Made by a program: the position numbers and the translations under genes
Part shown: positions 46,540 through 58,879 of the stretch, piece after piece
Numbering within the stretch: position 1 is the stretch's first letter
Layout of the letters: each line of letters begins with the position of its first letter
Notes under the pieces: generated by a model
Databases searched by the model: none
What the model saw: only the letters and a program-made list of their open reading frames with translations
What the model was told of the DNA's origin: nothing
Assembly: GCA_031761405.1 (NCBI GenBank)
Contig: JASEVX010000003.1
Span: 15,366,973 to 15,430,972, forward strand
Origin: Serripes groenlandicus
Lineage: Eukaryota > Mollusca > Bivalvia > Cardiida > Cardiidae
Direction: 5' to 3'
Length of the DNA: 64,000 nt

Positions 46540-46908
46540 CTCTCGGTTCCTTTCCTAAACCAGCCAGATCCGCCCATGCAAGACTGGATTATGGCCCTTG
46601 AAATTGTCCAAATTGCTATAATTGAGCATGTGAACACAATAGAGGCTCCATTTACTATCTGATCTTCACCAAACTTAGATAGTAGTTAAATATTGATGAG
46701 AGCTTGGTTCCTTTTGAAAACCAGCTAGATCTGCCCATGCAAGACTGGATTATGGCCCATGAAATTGTAAAATTGCTATAATACAGATTGTGAACACAAA
46801 AGAGCCTCCATTTACTATCCGATCTTCACCATACATACATGCTCTGGATTGAAAATGACCAAAGAACCATACCAGTAGAGCATAGGCCCTCATGGGCCTC
46901 TTGTTTTC
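46540..46908 (+). mobile_element. Helentron-like element, 3' end preserved
   Basis: Two ~190-bp repeats (CATGCAAGACTGGATTATGG, then 'tccatttactatc.gatcttcacca') end in the hairpin GGCCC-tcat-GGGCC and TCTTGTTTT (46892-46908). This is the complement of the AACAAGAG-plus-hairpin start of elements B and C, so the element lies in the opposite orientation to them. Confidence 0.7.
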
Positions 46909-46997
46909 TATTGTCTTGTAAAGCTTACTGAATCTATAAAATATGACTGAAATGTGATATTGTTGAAATTGAAATTGATTATTGTTTCCTATTGTTT

Positions 46998-47247
46998 TGA
47001 AGGTATAAAATAAAAAGGTCATTTAACATTATTCTGCACAATACAAAATATATTTTGGGGAAAAAGTCGAGGTATAGAATAAAAAGATCATTTAACATTG
47101 TTCTGTACAATACGGAATATATTTGGACTCGTACACAGCTTGGAAAATCATATTGGACTCGCCTAGCGGCTCGTCCAATATGATTTTCCAAGCTGTGTAC
47201 TCGTCCAAATATATATCCGTATTGTACAGAACACTGTTAAATAACCT
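46998..47247. mobile_element. Foldback element 2: 164-bp palindrome with duplicated left edge
   Basis: Arms of 75 bp at 47084-47158 and 47173-47247 (TTCTGTACAATACGGAATAT ... AAGCTGTGTAC) enclose TCGCCTAGCGGCTC. The outer left part (TATAAAATAAAAAGGTCATT) is tandemly duplicated at 46998-47060. The edges AATAAAAAG(G/A)T and AATAACCTATAA are shared with foldback element 1, although the arms are different sequences. Confidence 0.85.
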
Positions 47248-47259
47248 ATAAATGGCCCA

Positions 47260-48650
47260 CGTCACGCGAAAAATGGGACGAACAGGTTTGTATGGATTCT
47301 CTGTTAATGCCAAATCCTAAAGGTCTGTTTAATATGAAGGGGCTTGTATATCTTAATCATGTATAATCGAGTGTGAAGATCGATTCAATCTCACTACATA
47401 CACGGCGCTAGTATATATCGATTATCCAGGCAGCAGTTTTAACTTTACGAAAAATATCGAAATACAAATCATAACATATATATAGGATCTGATATGAGTT
47501 TTATTAAACGAGTTTTATTAAACGAGTTCAAGAAATTTGTTATTTGTCAGATTATTTGTATCACATGACGAAACACAAGAAGAAAATCGGGTTTTCGCTG
47601 TCAGAAAATAGTCCCAATATGTAATACGTAATAAACTGTAACTAATCACACACACAAATATTTTCATGACCGATAATGGTCCCTTTACCTTCTCCATCTA
47701 TCGTGACGTTTGTCTTTACCGGATACACGTTCTCAGTCATTTTGTAACCATTCGCGGATGTATACAAACATCGTGATTTGGTCAAGCTATATTACACACG
47801 TAAAATATAAAGAAAATCGTAATGGGTATATTCGATCGGATACAAACATTGTCATGTGATAAATATATATATTTCTTAAAACTAATCTTATTCTCAAGTT
47901 TTTGTAATACAGTTTTTGTGGCGATTGGTTTGGCAATCGCCACAATGCTACCAAGAAACAACGACATCAACAACAACAACAGCCAATTTTAAATAGCTAG
48001 GTTTTGAAATTCTGTTGACGCGATTACGTATCCGACTTAATATTGAGTTCACTTTGGGGCGTGCTAAATGGAATACAGAAGTGTAATATAATATAAAATC
48101 GCATTCCGATTAATACAGAAACCTGGACTACTACAGAATCTTGCCAATCTGCAGTAACCATCTACATCAGTACATGCAGTTGTGTGCTAGATACATGTAT
48201 CTTTGTCGTTTTGACAGAAAATAGAAACGTAGCTCAACTTATGTCAATGCAACATCAACGTGAGCCAGTAACTTCGTACCCTGGTAATTTTGTACCCAGT
48301 ATATTTCGGTAGATTCGTACCATTTTGTAAGTTATTTCGTACCAAAGTGTCAGTTATTTCGTTACCGCCTTTGTAACCAACTTACAGATAGATTACTTCG
48401 AATCATATTATTTATATGTTTACAAAATTAATTGGAGACAAGAGTTAATGCGGTTTTCAACAACTTTATTTATATCACTGCATCAGAACAACTATTGCCA
48501 GGTGACGAACCTATGCAAGGAACTATATCTCCTAGGAGGACTTTACTAGGACCGCCGCAACCAGTGATCTGGGAATGCTACACTGAAACTAGAATTATTA
48601 TGTGAAACAATCTTGTGAATGTGCCATTAACTATATGTGAACTACTCTGG
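47260..48650. other. No gene recognised
   Basis: AT-rich. Contains a perfect 11-bp-stem hairpin at 47917-47944 and a short stretch of repeated 'tttcgtacc' (48270-48360). Confidence 0.4.
47917..47944. repeat. Perfect hairpin
   Basis: TGTGGCGATTG, six-base loop, CAATCGCCACA. A minus-strand frame through it starts with a hydrophobic stretch, but no further support for a gene was found. Confidence 0.6.
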
Positions 48651-48654
48651 TCTA

Positions 48655-50095
48655 ACAGTTTAGTCCGCATGCTAATCTGGATCGTCTCTATACGCACTAT
48701 AGTCCGCATGCTAATCTGTGTCGCCTCTATACGCACTATAGTCAGCATGCTAATCAGGGTCGTCTCTATACGCACTATAGTATGCATGCTAATCTGGGTC
48801 GCCTCTATACGCACTATAGTCCATATGCTAATCTGGGTCGCCTCTATACGAACTATTGCTCGCATGCTAATCTGGGTCGCCTCTATACGCACTATAGTCT
48901 GCACGCTAATCCGGGTCGCCTCTATACGCACTATAGCTCGTATGCTAATCTGGGTCGCCTCTATACACACTATAGCTCGCATGCTAATCTGGGTCGTCTC
49001 TATACGCACTATAGTCCGCATGCTAATCTGGGTCGTCTCTATACGCACTATAGTCCGTATGCTAATCTGGGTCGCCTCTATACGCACTATAGTCCGTATG
49101 CTAATCTGGGTCGCCTCTATACGCACTATAGTCCGCATGCTAATCTGGGTCGCTTCTATACGTACTATAGCTCGCATGCTAATCTGGGTCGCCTCTATAC
49201 ACACTATAGTCCGCATGCTAATCTGGTCGCCTCTATACAAACTATAGTCCGCATGCTAATCTGGGTCGTCTCTATACGCACTATAGTCCGCATGCTAATC
49301 TGGGTCGTCTCTATACAAACTATAGTCCGCATGCTAATCTGGGGCGTCTCTATACGCACTATAGTCCGCATGCTAATCTTGGTCGCCTCTATACGCACTA
49401 TAGTCCGCATGCTAATCTGGGTCGCTTCTATACGCACTTTAGTCCGCACGCTAATCTGGGTCGCTTCTATACGCACTATAGTCCGCATGCTAATCTGGGT
49501 CGCTTCTATACGCACTATAGTCCGCATGCTAATCTGGGTCGCCTCTATACGCACTATAGTCCGCATGCTAATCTGGGTCGCCTCTATACGCACTATAGTC
49601 CGCATGCTAATCTGGGGCGTCTCTATACGCACTATAGTCCGCATGCTAATCTTGGTCGCCTCTATACGCACTATAGTCCGAATGCTAATCTAGTCGCCTC
49701 TATACGCACTATAGTCCGCATGCTAATCTGGATCGCTTCTATACGCACTATAGTCTGTATGCTAATCTGGGTCGCCTCTATACACACTCTAGTCCGCATG
49801 CTAATCTGGTTTTTCTCTATACGCACTATAGCTCGCATGCTAATCTGGGTCGCCTCTATACGCACTATAGCTCGCATGCTAATCTGGGTCGTCTCTATAC
49901 GAACTATAGTCCGCATGCTAACCTGGGTCGCCTCTATACGCACTATAGTCAGCATGCTAATCTGTGTCGCCTCTATACACACTATAGTCAGCATGCTAAT
50001 CTGGTCGCCTCTATACGCACTATAGTCCGCACGCTAATCTGGGTCGCCTCTATACGCACTATAGCTCGCATGCTAATCTGGTCGCCTCTCTATGA
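48655..50095 (+). repeat. 39-bp minisatellite, about 37 copies
   Basis: The consensus starts CGCACTATAGTCCGCATGCT and continues 'aatctgggtcgcctctata'. Because 39 is divisible by three and the unit lacks stops in several frames, frames of 101-303 codons run across it on both strands (13-residue repeats such as SIRTIVRMLIWVA). A variant pair (GGGGCGTCTC unit followed by a 'cttgg' unit) recurs exactly 273 bp apart (49341 and 49614), a seven-unit higher-order repeat. Four short-deletion units (CTGGTCGCC) break the frames. Confidence 0.95.
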
Positions 50096-50115
50096 TAATG
50101 CAATGTGAGCCAAGT

Positions 50116-50362
50116 AACACGGAAATTGACCCTTTGCAATTAGAATATATTGACTACTTTATACTTACGACATATAGACACTTTCTGACGCTTCTGCAGC
50201 AACCGACTTTTTTAAACATTGTGACAAAAGGAGAAATTGCTCAAATTTCCTTTTGCCACTACGTTTTAAACTCAATAATTACATGTCCATGTATAGAGAG
50301 TTTCTACATCTTTGTTCTGGTGTTATCAAAGACGTCTGCTGCTGTTATATGCGGGAAATGAT
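50116..50362. mobile_element. CCCTTTCCC-family MITE copy
   Basis: GACGCTTCTGCAGCAACCGA, AACATTGTGACAAAAGGAGA with its complement TTCCTTTTGCCACTACGTTT, and GACGTCTGCTGCTGTTATAT. The hairpin is clear. Confidence 0.7.
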
Positions 50363-50576
50363 TAAATAAGTTCACAAGGTTGTTAGGTCATTCTGTGGTC
50401 TGCTCCACGAATTTCGAGACTGCTCAGTTTATTAAATCCTCTCATTAATACAGACGCCAATTTACCACTTGGATTTAGACGACTCTTGAAAACATTGACA
50501 GAAATTGATGTATCAATAATGTATGTCCATTTTTCGATATCTAACCATCTATCGTCTTATGTTTTAAACGCAAAGT

Positions 50577-50768
50577 GGATTGATTGGGGGCTAACTCCGT
50601 TTTCAACAATTATTCAGTCATATCACGGAGGCCAGTTCACCTATTCATGTGTTTTCTGGCTTCCCCGAACGAATACTACACAAACGTGGTAACAGGCTGC
50701 TTTTCCACATAGCTGTTAGTCCATTGGTGGAAGACGAATGAAGCTTGCGAATTCTGTCAAACGTCGGA
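50577..50768 (-). mobile_element. V-SINE/RUDI-like SINE, 5' truncated
   Basis: Complement of the SINE body: TTGATTGGGGGCTAACTCCG, CAGTCATATCACGGAGGCCA and TTCTGTCAAACGTCGGA, in the order expected for a minus-strand copy without the tRNA head. Confidence 0.8.
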
Positions 50769-50984
50769 CATTATTAAATACCATTTAAGACGCTTGGGTT
50801 CATAACATTACTTCAGACCGTGACAAAACACGTAGACAATCTCAATAAACGAAATAATAATAAGGGAATATTGTTGAAAACAATATCTGGCAAAAGAAGA
50901 ATATAATTGCTAATTCTGTTACAATGTTTAGATGAAATCGTCTGCTGCAGATGCGTCAAAATAAAACGTGTGTGTGTAAGTATT

Positions 50985-51183
50985 AATCCTTTCCCACATA
51001 CAACAATCGGCCTCAGAAAACTTTGAAAACAACTGGGCAGAAACATTAAAAAGTTCTATAAATGTAGGAATGATTACTAAAAGAAAGTTGAAACATTGAG
51101 CTATTTCTCCTTTTGTTACAATGTTTTCAAAAATCGTCTGCTGCAGAGGCGTCAGCAAGCGTCTTTATGAGGGAAACGGTTAA
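50985..51183. mobile_element. CCCTTTCCC-family MITE copy
   Basis: AATCCTTTCCCACATACAAC to AAGCGTCTTTATGAGGGAAA with inner GTTTTCAAAAATCGTCTGCT. About 200 bp. Confidence 0.72.
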
Positions 51184-51189
51184 GCGTAA

Positions 51190-52845
51190 ATTGTTTGGTT
51201 TCCTGAAGTTCGATTTTCCTGTGTTCTGGCTACCTGTATAAAGTGGAGTTTGATTATGGGTCGGCCTGTTTTTATTCAAGAAACATAACGAGAGAGGACT
51301 ATGTAAGGGCGAGGAGTAATATTGGTAACGATGATTCAAGTAACATAACGAGAGAAGAATAAATGAGGGGGAGCTCATGTTAAATTCAATTATGTATTGT
51401 CAGCTTCGTCATTCATTTATAGTTTATTTTGAAAAGCATGCTCCGCTGTTTACAAAAGACAGATCCGTTTGTATTGTCAGCTTAGTCATATTACAGTTCC
51501 AGGTTAGAGTTCGAGTTAAATTCGTATTTCTCATATTCGAGTTATCTCAAGTCGACTGTTTTGGCGTTTTTGTTGGTATAAAACTTGTTTCGGTTTAATA
51601 TAAGAGTTGCCAACTGTCTATTCAGTTTAAAGGAAACCAGTTGTTTTTCTTTTGATCTGAAGAAAACGAATGTGGTTTTTGAAACTTTCGAAACCACCCC
51701 CGGAAACGGTTCGTTTTATCCGAATAATAATTTACCAGCAAGAAGCAATGGCGGACGAAGTAATTTAAAATAAATTCAATTAAAACTGAACGTTAGATGC
51801 TGCAGATGCTAGTAATTGGACAATTGCATTGCAGGAAAGGGGTAAATACTTACAAAGTTACTTAATTTATCATTTTATCTCCATTTATCATAATCAGTTG
51901 TGAAAATAAACACAGTCGATATTCGCAGACATGTGTGGATCGCAAAATCTGTTAATAATTCACACGTTTCTGCCCTGAAATGTTCTTCCATTTACACAAC
52001 TTTGACCATTTAAATCAAATTAAAACCACCTAACTTTAAAATGTAACCCTTTTCCTCATGGTAGGTCATTAATCACATGGGCGACCAGTGTAGATACTGA
52101 TCAGCATGCACATCTATGCAGCCTGATAACGATATACACTGTTCGCTTCTTCGTTAACAATAACATTAGTGAATCTAAAAGAGCACAGTGTATAACCTGA
52201 TCAGACTGCACGGATGTTAAGGCTGATCTGATGAATGGCATATCCCTGGAGTAAAGGGGTTAAGATGCATTCTATTTTTTGTTTTAATTCTGATATTCAA
52301 TCCATTTAGGAAAATCACTGTGTTATACATTAAAGGTGCTGAACTACAAAACAGTTTAAAACTGTTCAAAAGTTGTCTTGGAATATAAGAATCACAATTC
52401 TGTGATAAAATCAGAGTTATATTTTCACTTTCCAGTACCATAAACATCTAAATAGTGATGCTTCATTTTTGGTAGAATTGCGTTAGCAAGGCTATCATAG
52501 TTACAAGTGAGATTTTGAAGTCACGTGATGTAAATGACTAAGAGAACACCATTCATATCATATCAGTTCGCCAACAAAATAGTTCAAAAAGTTCTAGACT
52601 GAATTACGAATGAAAACATAAGCAAAAGTCAAGTATTCTAAGTAACCAAATAAAGTTACAAGTCTCTGAATGTATAAATATCATATTTAAGTGTAATAAA
52701 GGATAAGGATATCACAACGCCCTACCCCCAGTTTGTGTACGACCGCCTGAACAAATTACCATGTGTCAATTGTAACCTCTTGTTCCCTCTAGTTACAGAA
52801 ATAGTAATATACCTTCTGACAAAGTAGATTTGTTTGTGATATTTG
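51190..52845. other. No gene recognised
   Basis: Short overlapping frames only. A 40-bp direct repeat (CATAACGAGAGA...GAG) occurs at 51285 and 51345. Around 52080-52255 there are 'ctgatcagactgca' motifs resembling the core of the 245-bp MITE. Confidence 0.4.
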
Positions 52846-53040
52846 AATAGCATTTTCCCACTTGCAGATGCATTTGCTACAGCCAACTTTTGAAAACATT
52901 GTGGCAAAAGGAGACACCAAGAGCAATATCTCCTTTTGCCACAATGATTTCTAAGCTTTTCTGAAGTTTTCAGATATCAACGCTTACCCACGTACAGACC
53001 CTTTGTGACGCCTCTGCAGGAAATATTGTTGCAAATGAAG
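52846..53040. mobile_element. CCCTTTCCC-family MITE copies, adjoining
   Basis: AACATTGTGGCAAAAGGAGA and TATCTCCTTTTGCCACAATG form the hairpin; a second TACAGACCCTTTGTGACGCC half follows directly. Confidence 0.65.
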
Positions 53041-54465
53041 AAATTGCGCGATTTTCTACGGAGAACTTGCTGCGGCATCAGAAAGTGTAAAATGTGCTTG
53101 TCTGATATCAATATAATGTGGTATAATGTTATCATTGGGTAACTCTCTACAAATAAAATCAGGAGATATAAGAAAAGGGGCAAAATAACAAAAAAATTAA
53201 AACTACATTCTTATGAAAGTGCTTGTCTGATTTCAAGATTATTTCGCAGAACTGTTCATTCAGTGACCCCCTACATGTTTTAAGTCGTATTGATTGGTTG
53301 AAAGTCGTAGAAACCAAGTGGCATCTAAAAAGGGGGAAAATTGAACGTTTAGCTTCGAATAACATATCAGCCTTATCCCTTGGATAACACAAATAAGTGA
53401 ATATTCTTTTGGAGGTCCTTTTCTTAATTATGTTCAAAGAAATATGCAGATCTCTTTTTTGTGCGGTATCTCAGAAAGGGAGTGAAATGCCCAATATTTA
53501 AAATTATTGTCCGATTCCAGTTATTTAGTATAGTAGAGACTCTCTATGAAAATTATTCAAGCCATATCAATTGGTTGAACAAAGATGAGCCAGGCGGCAT
53601 CAGAAATGTGCAAAATTACAACATTTTTAAAACTCTTTTCTTATTTGCTCCCTCAGTGATACGCTTCATAATTTGTTAAGCCATATATTGATTGGTTTAA
53701 AGACAATAGTTACCAGGCGGCATCAGAAAAGGGGTAAATTGAACTTTTAGCTGCAAATGATATCTCATCCTAATCCACTGGGAAATCTCAACAAACCTTC
53801 ACAGGATTGTTCTTTTGGTGGTCCTTTTTCAAATTTGTTCAAATATATAAATTATAAACACCACTTTTGTTGCTGCGGCAGCAGGAAGGGAGTAATATGC
53901 CTAAACTGTAAAATTCGTCTTCTCTGAATCCACTTGTCAGATTCAAATATACTTTAGTACAAATGTTCCTAGAGTGACCCTCTAAAATATTTGTTTTAGA
54001 CGCATTGATTGGTTGAACAACATGGTAGCCAGAAAAGGGGCAACATGACAACACTTTATAGTTCCTTTTCTATTCAGGTTTTTGTCTGAGTTCAGGATAC
54101 ATTTGTAATCTGTTCAAGAAATATTGATTGGTTTGAAAGAAAGCTGCCATTCTGCACAAGAATAGGGTTAAATGAACTTTTATCTCTATACACAATCTCT
54201 TCCCGAACAATTTGACTGATATCAACCAAATATCACAGAAATAATACTTGTGTGGTCCTCTTACAAACTGTTCAAATATTTAATATCATAACAAATATGT
54301 CCTTTATTGATAAGTTTCATTTACAGTGTCTAATTCTAGCAGTTTCATTCACGCTCTTGATTACATTTTCTACGATATTAGCAGTTACACATAAACAAAT
54401 TATGCTACATAGCTATCACTCAGGTGATCTATTTAGGGCCACGATTGTTCTCTGTTTTGGAGATG
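53041..54465 (-). mobile_element. Helentron-like element, same family as element B, inverted
   Basis: Complement of element B's start at the upper end: ATCACTCAGGTGATCTATTT and AGGGCCACGATTGTTCT (54416-54450). About seven ~170-bp units follow with GGCGGCATCAGAAA, 'attgattggttgaa' and 'tttgttcaaatat', spanning 53041-54270. Confidence 0.7.
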
Positions 54466-54559
54466 CAAACACTAATAGATTATATTTATAGATTGCATAC
54501 TCTGAATACATCTGTTGGTCCAGTGAGTCAATAAATAGGAGGACATACTGAACGGGCTC

Positions 54560-54716
54560 ATATATTAAAAGAAGAAATTGAATATAATGAGCAATTTCCC
54601 TAATTGCCATAATGTTGTTTACACTATTCTTTAAAATTAATTTCATAAACTGACGATTTTCCTAGTTTTGCCTTGTTTTCAAAGGCATCTGCTGCGATGT
54701 ATGTTGGAAGGGGTTA
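54560..54716. mobile_element. CCCTTTCCC-family MITE copy, one side decayed
   Basis: ATGAGCAATTTCCCTAATTG and CATCTGCTGCGATGTATGTT, ending in GGAAGGGGTTAAA. Confidence 0.6.
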
Positions 54717-56560
54717 AAGCCAATATAATGTCCGTAGACTTTGTTCTGATTATCGAATGGTCAGAAGTCCCTCTGCATCTTCACACCGGATATAATGTGT
54801 AATAACGTTCCAATGTTTAGTTTCTTTATTAATCAGAAATGTGTGATCCACAATGGTGTCATGAGTACAAGTCAACTATACGTAATCAAGTAAAAAATTA
54901 ACGACTTTTAAACGTAAATGACGTCGTAAATTTATATTGGAATGACGTCAAAGTTATATTTGACGGAATTTCAAAGATAAACGTGGAAGAAAAGCACGTT
55001 GTGAAAGACAGACTAACAGTTTGTAAACGTACATGTTAGACGGTGCGCCGACTGTGCGTTCCTTTTATTTTAAAACTCGTATTTTTGTTCAATAAATATT
55101 AAATGTACAGACCTTAGTTTCTTATCTTCTATGCAGAATACTTTGAATAATATATTCATGAATTTCTAAATGATTTGGATGGAAGATTTAGACAATATGT
55201 AAAAAGTCCACTTAATTCTGGATCGAACTCCGTAGCCTACTATACGGTAAATGACTTGTTAGGAGGTCTCTAGAGGTGGGACGCCGAAGTTATTGTCGGA
55301 ATAGGCATATGAGTTAGCCATACTTGTAATAGTTACACGTGTAGCAGTGTAGAAGTGATACAGGTTTTTATTCATTGTAACTTGCGAATGTCCATGATAC
55401 AATCTATAAAGCTTATAGTCATTACATATTTGTGTGGTGAAGGTGTAAATATGTAAAACAGACGCTGTAAATGTTCAACTGTCCTTATTGTAATTGTCTC
55501 CTCTGTTCTATGTGATTTTGGAAACACGAATATCTAACCAATGTTTATACTCCATACAGTTATGCATAGTATTATCACATGGTTATTATTGTTACTGGTA
55601 ATAGCAATCATGTCTACCACACAACTTGTGCGAAAATTATTTTAAAGTGGCGAAGTTATTTCATGAGTGGCGAATGTAAGTGGTGAAAGGTTTTATCATC
55701 AACATTTACCTGTTTTGGGTATCAGTTTACGACATACAGTGACTGGTTCCGTTAATCTAAGATAATGCACTGCCATTTGATGTCGGGAACCAGTGACCAC
55801 TTTACGACATTTTTACGACACCCGTTTTTATCATTTTGACAGCTTGTGTATTTTACACTTGTTTTATTGTTGTGAGCGATATTGATACATTAAAGGCCAT
55901 ACATATGATAATTGGCAATTATAGATGCATTAAATATATCGGCACGCTTTTTGAAGCAGGTTTAGACGATCGACGTAGGCCTTTCATGATTTTTTATTGA
56001 CAATGTAAGTTTGTCATTTTTGATTGGGAAAAATCTATTTAATTATGGACGAGTACACACAATTAGTGGACCCATTAATGAGATTGCATATAAATATTTC
56101 TTCTCTTGAAATTAAAGAAAAGTGGCGAACAAATGGCTAAAATATTTGTCAAAAGTGGCGAAAATGAATGGCTCCTTAAAATTAAAAGTGGCTCCTAAAA
56201 TTTAAAAGTGGCGACCTTTATTTCAATGCGGCAAAAGTGGTGGAGAAAGAAAAATTCAACCCAGAGCAGGCCCTGCACAAGTATTCATTTGAAGATATCT
56301 GGAAACATCTGAAATAAATGTTTAAACTCTTTTACATGTTTGCCTTTATTACAGGTTACCAGCTTATCTACTCATACGTGTGGTACCGTCCCACAGCACT
56401 TTCAGTGCTTTGATTATACTTCTGTATTATCTTAAACTTGATGAGTCACTGTAAATAAATACTTCCTTTCCCTGGTACTTCCTTTCCTTCTGCGTATTTT
56501 GTCAAACGTTTCACTGGTCGGTTCTCACTTCAGACGCGGGAGAATGTAAGAGGCTTTATT
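54717..56560. other. No gene recognised
   Basis: AT-rich. AAAAGTGGCGAA motifs recur from 55640 to 56240 without a fixed period. No splice-flanked open frame seen. Confidence 0.4.
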
Positions 56561-56574
56561 TAAACACTGTTTTT

Positions 56575-57560
56575 GTGTTTTCCCAGAATATATTCATGGT
56601 TGTCAAACACACAATACCTATCGTCATACACGCATTTCTATCAATCGTCATACACAGCATCATGGACATCATCATACCCAATATCAAACACACAATACTA
56701 TTCATCGTCATACACGTCATCATGAACGTCACCATACCCAATACCATACATATAATACTATTTATCGTCATACACGCATTTCTATTCATCGTCATTCACA
56801 TCATACACATCATCATGAACATCAGCATACCCAATATCATAAACGCAATGCTATTCATCGTAATACATATCGTCAAACACGCATTGCTTTACATCGTCAT
56901 AAACAGCATACACATCCCGTTGAACATCATCATACCCAATATCATACACGCATTGCTATTTATCGTCATATAAATCATCATGAACATCATCACACCCAAT
57001 ATCATACACACATTGCTATTCATCGTTATACACACAATACATGTCGTCATACACCTATTGCTATACATCGCCATACACACCATACACATCATCATGAACA
57101 TCATCACACCCAATATCATACACACAATGCTATTCATTGTCATACACACAATACCTATCGTCATACACGCATTTCTATTCATCGTCATAAACATCATACA
57201 CATCAGCATGAACATCAGCATACCCTATATCATAAACACAATGCTATTCATCGTAATACATATCGTCAAACACGCATTGCTTAACATCGTCATAAACATC
57301 ATACACATCATCATGAACATCATCATACCCAATATCATACACGCAATGCTATTTATCGTCATACACACATTGCTATTCATCGGCAAACACATCATACACA
57401 TCACCATGAACACACAATACAGATCGTCATACATGCATTGCTTTACATCGTCATAAACATAATATACATCATCATGAACATCATCATACCCAATATCATA
57501 CACAAAATGCTTTTCATCGTCAAACACACAATGCTATTCATCGGCATACACAGAATCATG
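56575..57560 (+). repeat. G-poor complex tandem array
   Basis: Built from CATCATCATGAACATCATCA, 'tacccaatatcatacac', 'aatgctattcatcgtcatacac' in irregular order. The plus strand is very low in G. Three frames of 60-158 codons (Ile/His-rich on the plus strand, Met/Cys-rich on the minus) follow from composition. Confidence 0.9.
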
Positions 57561-58551
57561 AACAGCATTTTTTTTTTTAAATGTTCATTGTACCTAAATA
57601 TGAACAACTCTATCGGATTTTGATTTGATTGGTTAAGTTTTCATATGACAAGCAGAGATACCAATACATAATAAAGTATTTATTATATCGGCAGTTGGTC
57701 GTTTAAGTCTCATAACAACAATAACATAATTATATACTAAACCCCAATAATTCCAATCAGTTGAAATTCGGGTTTCATTTATCTGAGACTTTATTATTTT
57801 TCTCTCATAAAGAGTGTTATGCTATATGGTTATATGCACATACATCCTTATATAAAATGTTTAAAATAAGATAATAAAGAAAGCTTTACCTTGCTGAAGG
57901 ATGCCTTGATGTTAATTGTATAGGACCCCTTCATTCCTTTCGATCGGTTTCATGTCTGTATAGCAGACACAGCGTGACAATGCCGACAGCGAAATTGTAA
58001 CTTAGTTAAAAAGTCTAAATGTGTTTTCCTTTACAAAATCTATGATATTTAAATAATTTTCACAACTTTGACAGCTTTTTTCACAATACGTTTTCTTGGT
58101 AAATGATCCAGTTCTCTATTTGCTTGATATTTCTCGGTTTCTTCAAGTTTAGTGATCTCTGATGAGTAGCAAACCTGCCGTTTAAATGCACTTCACAATC
58201 TATTATGCAATGGAGTAGGGGTTAGATAAATTGATATTGTGAAAAAACGAAGTTGGTAAGGTATACTTTTCATGATATAAAACGATTTGTAATAAAATTA
58301 TAAATGAAAGGATTAAAAGAAATCAAAAATTAAATTTACAACAAAAAAAAAAAGAAAAAGAAAGGCGCCTTTTCTTACGCTTAACGCAACGTCACTTTGC
58401 TACTAAAAAGGGACGTTATAGACACGTTATTCTTTCTAAACATAAGAAACAAAGAAGAAAGTTATATGTACGTGAAGGTATTCTTAAGATGCATATCGTG
58501 ATATACGTTTGCAGCTATCAACCTTAAATTGACCAGTCTATCAGCTGCTGT
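57561..58551. other. No gene recognised
   Basis: AT-rich; an A-rich run at 58342-58361. No domains or exon signals seen. Confidence 0.4.
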
Positions 58552-58875
58552 TGTTTTAACGAGGGTCGAGTCCCGGTAGCTCAGTCGGTAACGACGCGGG
58601 CTGTCAATCCAGGGGTTGTGAGTTCGAATCCCGGCTCGGCCAACTTTCTTTCCGACGTTTGACAAAAGTCATTGCGACATGCGTCATTTGTCTTCCACCA
58701 ATGGGCTAAGTCTATGTGAAAAAGCAGCCAGTTGCTTGAGAAGATTGTTGTGTGGAGTATTGGTGTGAGAAAACCAGGAAACACATGAGTAGGTGAACTG
58801 GCCGCCGTGATATGACTGAGAAATTGTTAAAAACGGCGTTAAACCCCATTCAATCAATCAATGTTTTAACGAGGG
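58552..58875 (+). mobile_element. Full-length V-SINE/RUDI-like SINE (58566-58861) with perfect 14-bp target duplication
   Basis: TGTTTTAACGAGGG occurs at 58552-58565 and 58862-58875. The tRNA-like head (58570-58642) has an A box TAGCTCAGTCGG, anticodon-loop position reading GTC, and a B box AGTTCGAATCC; it ends GGCTCGGCCA. The body runs from TTTCTTTCCGACGTTTGACA through GTGAACTGGCCGCCGTGATA, and the tail is GGCGTTAAACCCCATTCAAT with AATC repeats, as described for molluscan V-SINEs. The tRNA-like portion is the SINE head, not a tRNA gene. Confidence 0.93.
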
Positions 58876-58879
58876 AAAT

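Noticed and set aside
47782..47979. Small secreted peptide (hydrophobic N-terminus MSLFLGSIVAIA)
   Set aside because: 65 codons or fewer, overlaps a perfect hairpin, no cysteine framework and no exon signals.
48578..50025. Repeat proteins of 100-300 residues
   Set aside because: A 39-bp unit without stops opens several frames on both strands; no start context or splice signals.
56556..57623. Ile/His-rich and Met/Cys-rich proteins
   Set aside because: Low-complexity array; frames exist on both strands.
58570..58642. Genuine tRNA-Asp gene
   Set aside because: It is the head of a SINE with 14-bp target duplications, and stem pairing is imperfect.
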